Positions 17,168 to 24,450 of a DNA stretch of 24,450 nucleotides are shown piece by piece. Each line of letters starts with the position of its first letter. Position 1 is the first letter of the stretch. This DNA is from JBFWUW01 sp050247075 (GTDB lineage Bacteria > Planctomycetota > Planctomycetia > Pirellulales > JBFWUW01): NCBI GenBank assembly GCA_050247075.1, contig JBFWUW010000092.1:1-24450 (forward strand). The letters are read 5' to 3'. The position numbers and the translations under genes are program-made. Under the pieces are notes generated by a model. It saw only the letters and a list, made by a program, of their open reading frames with translations. It did not search any database and was not told where the DNA came from.

Positions 17168-18439
17168 TTGGCGGCTTTGTTGACCCAAATAGCGGCGCTA
17201 TTGCTGGCCGGTGCGGCAGTCGCGATGTTGGCGCGGCGGCTCGCGGGCAAAATGGCCTCGGCCGCCGCGCGCGAGGCGGCTTTTATTGTGGAACTGCTGG
17301 GCTGGTTGGCGGCGCTGGTGGGCTGGGCCTGGCTATTGCAGTCCGCCAGCGGCGAGATGTTGGGTTTGGCGATTTGGATCGACTCGATAGTCGTCTTGGC
17401 GCGGGTCAGGGATTGCCGCATCGCCTTGCCGCGGCACGAACTGCTGTGGATGTTGTCTATGTCCGCCGATGCCAAGCTACCTTTGGCCGCTGCCGCCGAC
17501 GCCTGGGCCGACGAGCAAACCGGCGCTCTGGCTTTGCGGGGCCGCGAATTTGCCGCCCGACTGAGGAACGGCGCTAGCCTGGCACAAGCCCTGGAGTCCG
17601 ACCGCGACTTGCTCGACGATTCCGCCCGTGTCGCGGCCTGGCTGGGCGACGCAAGCCAGCTCTTGCCGGAACTGGTGCTGACCACTGCGCAGTGGCAGGC
17701 CACCCACGGCGTGGCCCGCCAGGCCGCGCGCACGCGGCTGATGTACGGCGGGCTAATGTTATCGACCTTGTTGGTGGTGGTGGCCGAACTGGCTGCCCGC
17801 TACGGCCTGCCGCTGGCCCAACTCGTGAACGATTCGCCCGACAGGTTGCCCCACATCTTGGCGTGGTTGGTGGACGGGGCGCGCAGGGTGGCCCAGCGAT
17901 CGGCCGAACACCCTGCCGAATTATTCCTGCTAACCGGCCTGTTGTTCTTGCCTTGGCTGCTAGTCGCCAGAAGCTGGAATTGGTTCGGGTCCGTCACGAA
18001 CCGACTGTCGATGGGCGCGGAGCAGTTCCCAACCAGTCTGTCGCTTCGCCAGATTGGAATCGCCCGTGGGGCAGGCGTTGCAGGCCATGCCATAGCCGCA
18101 GCGTTAGTGGGCGCGTGTGGGCAACGGGCAACCGGCCGCCTCATGCGGCGAGCCATTTCGGCTTGCGACAGCGGACGTCCGCTGTGGTTGGCCTTGTCCG
18201 AAGCTGGCTGGATGCCGCTGGCCGCGGCGGAACTGGTGCAAAGTGCCGACCGGCAAGACGCCGTTGTCGAGCGCACCAGCCAATTTTCGCGGGCACTTGC
18301 CCACCGCGAACTGCTCTGGCTGCGGCGAATTTCGGCGGCCCTAACGCTGGGCTGCATCATTATGCTTGTCGCGGCCGCGCTGCTGGCCCAACTCACCGTC
18401 TGGCTGCCGCTACTCAAACTAAGCCTACCGGCACGGTAG
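17168..18439 (+). CDS. GspF/PilC-like membrane protein, two T2SF units
   Basis: This 423-residue inner-membrane protein starts at TTG 17168, eight bases after an AGGA. Membrane spans lie at about 5-20, 41-80 (one or two), 193-212, 251-268 and 389-412. One T2SF-like unit covers LPRHELLWMLSMSADAKLPL to about residue 180. A second covers about 293-385, with SGRPLWLALSEAGWMPLAAA corresponding to the conserved helix pair. Both are divergent from GspF consensus. It follows the half-size GspF-like gene by 12 bp and the pair probably forms one complex. The gene converges with serS, leaving 57 bp between the stops. No terminator stem was noticed there. Confidence 0.75.
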   Translation: MAALLTQIAALLLAGAAVAMLARRLAGKMASAAAREAAFIVELLGWLAALVGWAWLLQSASGEMLGLAIWIDSIVVLARVRDCRIALPRHELLWMLSMSADAKLPLAAAADAWADEQTGALALRGREFAARLRNGASLAQALESDRDLLDDSARVAAWLGDASQLLPELVLTTAQWQATHGVARQAARTRLMYGGLMLSTLLVVVAELAARYGLPLAQLVNDSPDRLPHILAWLVDGARRVAQRSAEHPAELFLLTGLLFLPWLLVARSWNWFGSVTNRLSMGAEQFPTSLSLRQIGIARGAGVAGHAIAAALVGACGQRATGRLMRRAISACDSGRPLWLALSEAGWMPLAAAELVQSADRQDAVVERTSQFSRALAHRELLWLRRISAALTLGCIIMLVAAALLAQLTVWLPLLKLSLPAR

Positions 18440-18496
18440 GTCGCCACCTGGTCAATCGCCGTCAGAAACACCGATACTTTGCTTCCCAGCGAGGCA

Positions 18497-19771
18497 TTAT
18501 CGGGCCTCAATCCGATCCTTGCCGACCCAGGCTCGCAGTGATTCGGGCACGATGACCGAGCCGTCGGCTTGTTGGTAATTTTCCAGGATGGCGATAATGG
18601 CCCGCGTGGTGGCGACGGCGGTGCCGTTGAGCGTGTGGGCAAAGGTGGTCCCCTTTTCGCCCTTGCCGCGAAACCGCGTAGCCAGCCGACGCGCCTGGTA
18701 GTCGGTGCAGTTGGAGGTGCTGGTGATTTCGCCCCATTGGTCGCGGCCCGGCATCCAGGCTTCCAAGTCGTACTTGCGGTAGGCCGGCCCACCCAGGTCG
18801 CCGGTAGCCGTGTCGATCACCCGATATGGAATGCCCAGCCCGTCAAAGATGCGGCATTCCAGCCCGCGGATGTATTCCAGCATGGCGTCGCTTTGGTCGG
18901 GCGACGTAAAGGCGAACATCTCTACCTTGGTGAATTGATGCACCCGATAGATGCCGCGGGTGGCCCTGCCGTGCGCGCCGGCCTCGGTGCGAAAGCAATG
19001 GCTGAGTCCGCAAACCTTGATGGGAAACTGCTCAGCCTCTAGGATCGTGTCGGAGTAAAGGCCACCCAGGGTGATCTCGGCCGTGGCAACGAGGCTAAGG
19101 TCGGTCTCTTCGATGTTGTAGATCTGCCGTTCGGCCCCGCGGGGAATGAAGCCAATTCCCTCCAAAATGGCGTGCCGCGCCAGGTCGGGCGTGACAGTCA
19201 GCGTGAAGCCTTCTTGCAGCAAAATATCCAAGGCGTAGCGTTGCAATGCCAGATCGAGCAGCACGGCTTCGTTTTTGAGGAAGTAAAAGCCGTGCCCAGC
19301 CACCTTGGCTCCTCCTTCCAGATCGAGCAGATTCAGCTTCTCCATCAGATCGACATGGTCGAGCGGTTTGAAGTCGAACTCGCGCGGCGGCGTTTTGCCG
19401 CGGGCCACCTCGCGGCTATGCTCTTCGCCCGGCCCCACCGGCGCGTCGGGGTGGGTCATGTTGGGGATATGAATTTGAATGCCATGCATCTCGGCACCAA
19501 TCGCGTCCAGATCGGCCTGGGCCGCGGTGGTCTTGTCGCGCAGGGCGCGTCCTTCGGCCTTACGGGCCTCGCGTTCCGACTCGTCCTTGGCCTTGCCGAT
19601 GGTCTTTTGGACCTCGTTGGCCTGGCGGTTGAGCGTTTCGACCTCGGTCTGGGTCGTCTTGCGTTTAGTTTCCAGTTCCAGAAAACGGTCCAGGTCCACC
19701 TTTACCCCGCGGTTAGCGCAGTTGGTGCGGACTTGTTCAGCATTGTCGATGATGAATTTGCGGTCGAGCAT
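18497..19771 (-). CDS. serS: Seryl-tRNA synthetase
   Basis: This 424-residue class II synthetase charges tRNA-Ser with serine in the cytoplasm. MLDRKFIIDNAEQVRTN begins the N-terminal tRNA-binding coiled-coil arm (about 1-110). The catalytic core has the TAE loop T229-E231, motif 2 CFRTEAGAHGRATRG (R261, E263), EITSTSNCTDYQARR, and motif 3 NGTAVATTRAIIAILENYQQ with R390. An open frame 42 codons longer exists, but ATG at 19771 gives the standard SerRS start. No strong ribosome binding site is seen. It is a single-gene unit, flanked by convergent GspF-like and divergent Rid-family genes. It anchors the region as ordinary chromosome. Confidence 0.98.
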   Translation of the reverse strand: MLDRKFIIDNAEQVRTNCANRGVKVDLDRFLELETKRKTTQTEVETLNRQANEVQKTIGKAKDESEREARKAEGRALRDKTTAAQADLDAIGAEMHGIQIHIPNMTHPDAPVGPGEEHSREVARGKTPPREFDFKPLDHVDLMEKLNLLDLEGGAKVAGHGFYFLKNEAVLLDLALQRYALDILLQEGFTLTVTPDLARHAILEGIGFIPRGAERQIYNIEETDLSLVATAEITLGGLYSDTILEAEQFPIKVCGLSHCFRTEAGAHGRATRGIYRVHQFTKVEMFAFTSPDQSDAMLEYIRGLECRIFDGLGIPYRVIDTATGDLGGPAYRKYDLEAWMPGRDQWGEITSTSNCTDYQARRLATRFRGKGEKGTTFAHTLNGTAVATTRAIIAILENYQQADGSVIVPESLRAWVGKDRIEAR

Positions 19772-19947
19772 GGGAGAATGAATAAGGTAAGGCGTAGGTA
19801 ACCAGCGTGGGCAATAACAAGCCGCCCAGTATACTCGCCCAACGAAAACGAGACAGCCGGGCGCATCGCCCAACTTCACCCCCGCACAACACAGCACCTC
19901 CGACGAATTGACCCCACCGCCCCCGCAACGTAAAAACGAACCCGCCG

Positions 19948-19982
19948 ATCAATCAAGAATCAAGAATCGAAAATCAAAAATC
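19948..19982. repeat. Short A/T-rich interspersed repeat upstream of the Rid gene
   Basis: This stretch consists of overlapping ATCAAGAATC/GAAAATC words. It shares ATCAAGAATCGAAAATC exactly with the reverse complement of 6801-6831. It lies in the 230-bp divergent gap between serS and the Rid gene and ends 20 bp before the Rid start, so it may sit in the leader of that transcript. Confidence 0.7.
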
Positions 19983-20001
19983 CCAACCCTTGGTTTTACG
20001 C

Positions 20002-20358
20002 ATGTCCCCTATTCAACGGCTGGGCGAATCGCCACGCTGGGCCGATGTTGTCATCTATCGCGGCACCGCGCAATGGGTGGAAGTGGCCGAGTCGCCGGCG
20101 CTCGACACCCGCGGCCAGATTGCGCAGGTCTTGTCGCAGATCGACGCCACGCTGGCCATGCTAGGGACCGACCGCACACGGCTGTTGCAGATCGTCATCT
20201 ATCTGGCCGACCTGGCCGATGCGCCGCTGTTGAATGAACTTTGGGACGCATGGGTGATCGCCGGCCACGCGCCCATCCGCGCCTGCGTGCAAGCCGGCCT
20301 GTCGTCGGGTCTGAAGGTGGAAATGGTCATTACGGCAGCCGTGGAGCAAACCGCATGA
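20002..20358 (+). CDS. Rid (YjgF/YER057c/UK114) family protein
   Basis: This 118-residue protein should form a trimer. Family members hydrolyse reactive enamine/imine intermediates to keto acids and ammonia. The sequence has SPRWADVVIYRGTAQWVEVA, GQIAQVLSQIDATLAMLGTD, LLQIVIYLADLAD and the signature HAPIRACVQAGL with the substrate-carboxylate arginine R93. KVEMVITAA at the end resembles the Rid subgroup that lacks the second Glu of classical RidA. I chose ATG at 20002 over the in-frame TTG at 19990 because it starts the fold directly. The stop overlaps the next start by four bases (ATGA). Coupling to a C45 hydrolase suggests the two act on the same amino-acid-derived compound, which is inference. 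Confidence 0.9.
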   Translation: MSPIQRLGESPRWADVVIYRGTAQWVEVAESPALDTRGQIAQVLSQIDATLAMLGTDRTRLLQIVIYLADLADAPLLNELWDAWVIAGHAPIRACVQAGLSSGLKVEMVITAAVEQTA

Positions 20359-21410
20359 ACCGCTATCGCGAGATCGAAGTCGCCGGCACTCCGCGCGAAC
20401 TGGGCCGCCAAATTGGCGAGGCGGCGGGGGACGAAATCCGCGCGTTTCGCGAGGCGGCACTGCACATGGTGGGTAAGACCGTGCGAGTCTCTCGCGCGAC
20501 CGTTGACTATATCGTGGCTCAGTCGCTACTCCGAGCGGAACAGTACGGGCCGCACATGGTAGAGGAACTTCGCGGCATGGCCGAAGCGGCGCGGGTGACG
20601 GTGGAGGACGTGACGCTGTTGCAAGTCCGCAACCAGTTGCAGCCCGACGCCGACGCCGGTTGCACGTCTTTCTCCCTGGCAACTCACGGTGCCGCGCACG
20701 GCGGCCATATCGTCGGCCAAAACTGGGATAACGACCCCGACCTACAGCCGTTTACGGTGGTTCTCACCCGCCGGCCGATAGGCAAACCGGCCATGATGAC
20801 GGTGACGCAGGCGGGCTTGATCGCCTATATCGGCTTTAACAGTGCCGGCATCGGCGTCTGCCTGAATACCCTGCCGGCCCCGGCCCGTCCGTTGGGCGTG
20901 CCGCATTACTTCACTGTCCGCGGAATTTACGAGGCCGATTCGTTGGAGGGGGCGGTGCATGCCGTGCAACGGGCCGAACGGGCCATTCCCGCCAATATCA
21001 TGCTGGCCACGCCGCAAGGGCCGGCCGATCTGGAAGTCACCTTGGATCAGGTGCATGTCTTGACCGACGACGGCAGCGGCGGCGTCACGCATACCAACCA
21101 TTGCCGGCACCCGGCGCTGCAAGAGATCAACGGGCGGCACGCCGAGTTGATTCAATCGCACGGCCGCCAACAGCGCATCGACCAGTTGCTCTCCTCGACG
21201 CAAAACCGCCCCGATCTACCGGCACTCAAAGAAGCCTTGCGCGACCACGACGGATACCCTCGCTCCATCTGCCGCCACCCCAACGACGATCGCGCCACGG
21301 GCTTTTGGCAAACGGTCTTTTCCGTGATTATCGAGCCGCAACAGCGGCAAATGCATATTAGCCGCGGAAACCCCTGCGAGCAGCCGTATGAGACGTACAC
21401 GCTGCGCTGA
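20355..21410 (+). CDS. C45-family autoproteolytic acyltransferase/hydrolase (Ntn hydrolase)
   Basis: This 351-residue protein is of the acyl-CoA:6-aminopenicillanate acyltransferase (C45) type. Members cut themselves before a cysteine that becomes the N-terminal nucleophile, then hydrolyse or transfer amide-bound acyl groups. DADAGCTSFSL holds the likely cleavage site G102-C103. GGHIVGQNWDNDP and TVTQAGLIAYIGFNSAGIGV follow, as in the family. No signal peptide is seen, so it is probably cytoplasmic. ATG at 20355 overlaps the Rid stop; a longer frame from 20241 would read through the Rid gene and is rejected. Its natural substrate is unknown; penicillin acylation is not implied. Confidence 0.92.
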   Translation: MNRYREIEVAGTPRELGRQIGEAAGDEIRAFREAALHMVGKTVRVSRATVDYIVAQSLLRAEQYGPHMVEELRGMAEAARVTVEDVTLLQVRNQLQPDADAGCTSFSLATHGAAHGGHIVGQNWDNDPDLQPFTVVLTRRPIGKPAMMTVTQAGLIAYIGFNSAGIGVCLNTLPAPARPLGVPHYFTVRGIYEADSLEGAVHAVQRAERAIPANIMLATPQGPADLEVTLDQVHVLTDDGSGGVTHTNHCRHPALQEINGRHAELIQSHGRQQRIDQLLSSTQNRPDLPALKEALRDHDGYPRSICRHPNDDRATGFWQTVFSVIIEPQQRQMHISRGNPCEQPYETYTLR

Positions 21411-21456
21411 TGCCGTATAATGCGGCGAGGTTGTCCCAGTCCGCATTGCCGTAGGC

Positions 21457-21462
21457 AGGAGG
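21457..21462 (+). promoter_or_regulatory. Strong Shine-Dalgarno that fixes a GTG start
   Basis: AGGAGG lies five bases before GTG 21468. It decides in favour of this start over the ATG at 21420, and the resulting N-terminus is a good lipoprotein signal. Confidence 0.85.
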
Positions 21463-21467
21463 TTTCC

Positions 21468-23072
21468 GTGCGAGATTTCATCGTTCTTATCGGCAACTTT
21501 TTCGTCATTTGCCTGGCCTTGGCCACAAGCGGTTGCCAACGCGGAGACGTTGAATTGAGTCTGCCCGCGAATGTCGCCCAAGCGGCCGATGCCGATAGCG
21601 GCCGGCAAGCTCCCGGGATGGAAGTGGAAGCACCCGTCACCTTACCCGTCGCTACCGCGACCGGGTTGCCGGCCATTTCCGGCTTTACCGTCAACGGCCG
21701 CATCCAACCGCGCGGGCTGCCGGGGAGTTGGTACGTGGAGTATGGGCGGACCAGCGAATATGGATCGAAGACGTCTATCCGCCAACTGCCCGGCAAGCTG
21801 TCGGCGCACTTTGTCGAGGATTGGGCGGAAGGGCCCAACGCCTGGCTGGCCGGCATGAGCGGCAAGCAACTCATGCATCACGCCAGCGGCGGACCGGACG
21901 ATGGCCCATTTTTACGCTACACCGACGACCAGGCCGCGGGAAACGATGTCAACCATGTCGACGGAGTCGGCCTGATTCACCTCGGTCCGTACATTTATCC
22001 GGGCAACTATTACTGGGCCGACGTGCCGCCGCTGTACCTGGGGGGCGGTTCGCCCGATCTGCGCGGGGCCAAAGTCGCCGTGCATCTGCGGGGTGTCGAT
22101 TGGCAGCCCAACGGCACCGAGATTGGTTCGTGGATTCAAGGCTATCGCGATCACTCCGTGGTCGAGGTCTTGCCGCAAGACTCGCGTTATCCCAATTGGG
22201 CCTTCACCGGCCAATCGCAGAACGAGCGGCTGGCCTCTGGCAAGTGGGAACTCGCCGAGTGGGTCTTTCGCAATCGCCTTCAAGACTGGACGTTCGCGGG
22301 AGCCAATGGGGGCCGGTTGCTGTACGACTACGGCGAACTCGACTCCCTGCTGGGGGGCGTCAACGTCGATTGGTTTCTGTTGCAAATCTTGAAGGTGGAC
22401 CCCAACCAGCAGCCCCGCGGCTCCATCGACTGCGCCAAGCTACACCTCACCTATCGGCAACACTCGCTGTGCGCAGCCTCCAACGGCGGCAGGCTGGCCA
22501 GCCAACCGCCGGGCGGCAAAGGGGCGGAACATCTGGCCGACGGCTGGAAGTACGGCCCTGGCCGCCAATGGCAAAGCCAGCCCAAGCCGACCGGCCCGCA
22601 AACTTTTGAGTATGCCTTTAAGAACCCCGTCACGGTAATGTCGGTAAACGTGCATAACGCCACGTTGAACCCCTCCAAGGATATTGAGGTAGCCGTGTCG
22701 GAGGATGGCGGTGCCACTTGGACTTCCGTGGCGCAAGGAGAGCTGCCCAAGGACCACAAGTTCGGACCCAACTTTGCCTTCTATCACGCCGACGCCCACG
22801 TTCTGGTGGATGGCGTGGCCGTCTGGGCACCCCTGCACGCCAAGCCGGTCAACCGCCTGCGGGTACAAATCCTATCGGGCTACCAGGATGGCCAATGGGG
22901 ACTGGGAGAGATTGAAGCCTTTGGCACGGGTGCGGCGGAACAGACCGAAGACGACTGGTACGACGTAAATCAAGACATTCTCGTAAAGCCCGGCACCTGG
23001 CACTTCCGCATCGGCACCACAACCACCGCCGGAACAACCCACGGCCCGGACCAGTCGGTGGAAGTGCGTTAA
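21468..23072 (+). CDS. Lipoprotein with discoidin-like and split fibronectin-III-like parts
   Basis: This 534-residue envelope lipoprotein has the signal MRDFIVLIGNFFVICLALAT, then SGC with C23 as the lipid-anchored cysteine. Residues 70-111 (GFTVNGRIQPRGLPGSWYVE and YGRTSEYG) look like the first half of a fibronectin-III-like domain. Residues 115-330 are beta-rich with many Trp, Tyr and Gly and are unassigned. Residues 333-490 resemble an F5/8 type C (discoidin) sugar-binding domain, with DIEVAVSEDGGATWTSVAQG and GLGEIEAFGTG. Residues 504-534 (KPGTWHFRIGTTTTAGTTHG) look like the missing second half of the fibronectin domain. Function is probably carbohydrate or surface binding; no catalytic motif is seen. 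It starts 57 bp after the C45 gene and could belong to that transcript, though it has its own strong ribosome binding site. Confidence 0.85.
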   Translation: MRDFIVLIGNFFVICLALATSGCQRGDVELSLPANVAQAADADSGRQAPGMEVEAPVTLPVATATGLPAISGFTVNGRIQPRGLPGSWYVEYGRTSEYGSKTSIRQLPGKLSAHFVEDWAEGPNAWLAGMSGKQLMHHASGGPDDGPFLRYTDDQAAGNDVNHVDGVGLIHLGPYIYPGNYYWADVPPLYLGGGSPDLRGAKVAVHLRGVDWQPNGTEIGSWIQGYRDHSVVEVLPQDSRYPNWAFTGQSQNERLASGKWELAEWVFRNRLQDWTFAGANGGRLLYDYGELDSLLGGVNVDWFLLQILKVDPNQQPRGSIDCAKLHLTYRQHSLCAASNGGRLASQPPGGKGAEHLADGWKYGPGRQWQSQPKPTGPQTFEYAFKNPVTVMSVNVHNATLNPSKDIEVAVSEDGGATWTSVAQGELPKDHKFGPNFAFYHADAHVLVDGVAVWAPLHAKPVNRLRVQILSGYQDGQWGLGEIEAFGTGAAEQTEDDWYDVNQDILVKPGTWHFRIGTTTTAGTTHGPDQSVEVR

Positions 23073-23266
23073 CCATCAGCGCTCGCGCGGGACTTCTCAT
23101 CCATCTGCCGCAACAACCACTGCGGCGCTGCGAAGGCAAATCACTTAAACGTAGCCGTAAATCTCCCACTTTGCTGTTTTGACGTGCGGGTGGATACTGC
23201 TTCTTGCGCGGGGTTGATGGGCATGGCTGGTCGATGGTGTTTCAAGCGACAAGGCGGGAGCCGTTT

Positions 23267-23300
23267 GGAAAGGATGAAGGCGGAAGGATGAAGGATGAAA
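23267..23300. repeat. Short GGATGAA-type interspersed repeat
   Basis: Overlapping GGAAGGATGAAGGATGAA words make this stretch repetitive. The reverse complement translates to the familiar spurious HPSSF/LPPSSF peptide. It lies in the gene-free gap between the lipoprotein and the right large repeat (23073-23343), where I see no gene. Confidence 0.65.
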
Positions 23301-23343
23301 CGAGAGGTTTTCTGGTTTTGGCCGAAAGAGCCGCAAAGCTGGC

Positions 23344-23582
23344 GTTACCTGTTCCATTTTCGCCGTGTTTTGGGGGGTTGTGGTGCAGGTAAACGTCGCC
23401 GCAAAGCTCCTGCTTTGCCGACTTGATGTGCGATTGGTTTTCCATCGTGCGTTGAATGCCGATAGGCAATGGACAATCAGGATCACCGCCAGTGGCAATG
23501 CGGGAGCAGCGCCGCTCATGGGGGGTCAAGCTACGTTACCTGTTCCAAAATTGCCGTGTTTTGGGGGGTTGTGGTGCAGGTT
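23344..23582 (-). repeat. 191-bp unit bounded by two ~50-bp nested inverted repeats
   Basis: Copies of the 50-bp element lie at 23344-23394 and 23535-23582, starting exactly 191 bp apart. Read on the minus strand they match the left array. The outermost copy has the intact CCAAAA/TTTTGG inner stem and the innermost copy has the altered arm, as on the left. The right array thus has one unit fewer than the left one. Confidence 0.87.
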
Positions 23583-23889
23583 CGCCTGCAAAAAGCGTGA
23601 ATTCTGGCGGCGCGCACCGCCAGCGCCCCGCGTGACGACCGCGTTTCAAAAATATGGATAGGCCCCATGACGCGTACCGGTCGGCGGAGGGAGCGGCGAG
23701 AAGAACGTCGCTCCCAGTTTGGCCGAGCAGCCGGCAACGGTAGCCGTACTAAAGGACTCGCCCGATCGACCGCCCGCCACGGCCATGCTTTTCAAGCACG
23801 CGGCGGACGACAATGCTTGGGCGGTTTAGGGGCTTCGCGCCCACGGGACGTGTAATGACCACGTCGGCGCGCAAAGCCAGTCGCCGGTG

Positions 23890-23917
23890 ATTGTACAAAA
23901 TATGCTATTTTTGTCAA
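23890..23917 (-). promoter_or_regulatory. Predicted sigma70-type promoter inside the right repeat
   Basis: On the minus strand: TTGACA (23917-23912), a 16-bp spacer, then TACAAT (23895-23890). The -35 is a perfect consensus match and the -10 differs at one position. The position equals that of the left-repeat promoter. Transcription would run through the conserved GC-rich segment and the 191-bp unit towards the gene cluster. Confidence 0.6.
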
Positions 23918-24152
23918 CTGATAAAATATTTGTTTATACATATATATTATCCGCGCCTGATGAGACGCCGGGTGGCCAGCGAAAGTGGACTTGCCCGTCA
24001 CCGGGGATTCCTGCAAATCCACCGGCACATCCATCCAGCCCCGCTTATGGACCCAGGCCAAGCGAGCAGCTCCTGCCCCACGGCGGCCTGGGTCTGCGGG
24101 GTGATGGAGGTCACCCGACCGATTTCGTAACATTCATTTCAGCAATATGTTA

Positions 24153-24322
24153 GGATTCGGTACGAAATAACTTCCCCATCGGAACCTCCCTCTCCCTCTG
24201 GGAGAGGGCCGGGGTGAGGGTTTCGTTGTTGGCGGCCTTTTCGCCACATCCCCCTCTCCCCAACCCTCTCCCGGAGTACCGGGAGAGGGGGCCAAGAGGG
24301 GAAGTTATTTCGTACTGAATCC
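24153..24322. mobile_element. MITE-like element with 25-bp terminal inverted repeats
   Basis: The ends 24153-24177 and 24298-24322 are inverted repeats matching at 24 of 25 positions (GGATTC, then G or A, then GTACGAAATAACTTCCCC). Both ends are flanked outside by TTA, a possible 3-bp target duplication. Inside are two perfect hairpins: CCCTCTCCC/GGGAGAGGG (24188-24208) and CCCTCTCCCGG-AGTA-CCGGGAGAGGG (24264-24289). Translated on the minus strand the interior gives NPHPGPLPEGEG and LRERVGERG, peptides I recall as common spurious ORFs from dispersed bacterial repeats. With no transposase it must be non-autonomous. Nothing was recognised in the remaining 24326-24450. Confidence 0.8.
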
Positions 24323-24450
24323 TTAGCCCGCATTTCTCACTGAGTCTTTCGACTTGAGTTGGAGGGGGGTGGACGTTGGTTGTTTGGGCAGGTGGCGCGA
24401 CGTTGCTAAGGAGATGTCGCGGTGGAGTGGTTGCCGTGTCGGTGCCGGAG

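Larger units (their letters stand above)
23344..24154 (-). repeat. Large dispersed repeat, right copy (inverted partner at 2124-3127)
   Basis: Read on the minus strand from 24154 inward, this copy follows the left copy landmark by landmark: CCTAACA, ATGTTACGAAATCGG, the AT-rich promoter patch, TTTGCGCGCCGACGTG, GGGCGAGTC, TTTTTGAAACGCGGTCGTCA and the 191-bp unit. In the first 190 or so bases the two copies align without visible gaps, yet the left has a stop codon where the right reads on. Substitutions are not visibly concentrated at third codon positions. An open frame of 113 codons (23792-24133) is therefore not called as a gene. The outer end abuts a MITE-like element. Confidence 0.88.

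Noticed and set aside
20241..20354. N-terminal extension of the C45 protein
   Set aside because: It lies wholly inside the Rid gene in another frame. ATG 20355 with the ATGA overlap gives the normal family start.
23097..23125. Terminator hairpin after the lipoprotein gene (GCCGC/GCGGC)
   Set aside because: The stem is only five pairs with a ten-base loop and no T run follows.
23792..24133. 113-codon frame in the right repeat, partly mirrored in the left copy
   Set aside because: The left copy has a stop inside the aligned region, and substitutions do not favour third positions by eye. I treat it as non-coding, with some doubt.
2124..24154. Composite transposon bounded by the inverted repeats
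   Set aside because: There is no transposase or integrase, the copies are about 20% diverged by eye, and the enclosed genes include serS. Chance location of a dispersed repeat is more likely.
24408..24450. Possible start of a plus-strand gene at the right edge (AAGGAG then GTG at 24422)
   Set aside because: Only nine codons are visible before the window ends. This is too little to support a gene.

Overview
This is a GC-rich stretch of bacterial chromosome. It very probably comes from a member of the Planctomycetota, most likely Pirellulales-like. The grounds are a giant secreted PVC-type protein joining a beta-propeller, HEAT repeats and a CxxCH cytochrome c, a Tat-exported DUF1501 protein, a Hanks kinase with an N-terminal zinc-finger-like motif and one central membrane span, a DUF4404 protein, an N-terminal nucleophile C45 hydrolase, and GTG/TTG starts with few strong ribosome binding sites. 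The first 15 bases are the tail of an Illumina TruSeq adapter, so position 1 is an assembly end and genuine sequence starts at about 16.

Layout. 16-1928 (-): Ser/Thr kinase, cut by the contig end. 1929-3167: gene-free repeat region. 3168-6662 (-): the PVC cytochrome/HEAT protein. 6906-9120 (+): a TrpD-like phosphoribosyltransferase and an amidohydrolase, each with altered active-site motifs. 9336-12550 (+): a fused FAD/Fe-S dehydrogenase of the YdiJ/GlcD-GlcF type overlapping a MoaD-like sulfur carrier by one base. 12594-13256 (-): DUF4404 protein and pterin carbinolamine dehydratase. 13519-18439 (+): a coiled-coil protein, a DUF1501 protein and two GspF-like membrane proteins. 18497-19771 (-): seryl-tRNA synthetase. 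20002-21410 (+): a Rid-family deaminase overlapping a C45 autoproteolytic acyltransferase/hydrolase by four bases. 21468-23072 (+): a lipoprotein with a discoidin-like domain. 23073-24450: gene-free repeat region. No rRNA, tRNA, CRISPR array or transposase gene was seen.

The least explained part lies at the two ends. A repeat of about 0.8-1.0 kb occurs at 2124-3127 and again, inverted, at 23344-24154. Both copies point inward. Each carries an AT-rich patch with a good sigma70-type promoter facing the genes, a GC-rich conserved segment, and an inner end built of about 50-bp nested inverted repeats spaced exactly 191 bp apart (three on the left, two on the right). Because 191 is not a multiple of three, the tandem part is unlikely to be coding. 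Next to the right copy is a separate MITE-like element (24153-24322) with 25-bp terminal inverted repeats, TTA flanks and two perfect hairpins. Short A/T-rich or GGATGAA-type interspersed repeats sit in several intergenic gaps. The genes between the large repeats include housekeeping serS, so this looks like ordinary chromosome bounded by repeats rather than a mobile island.
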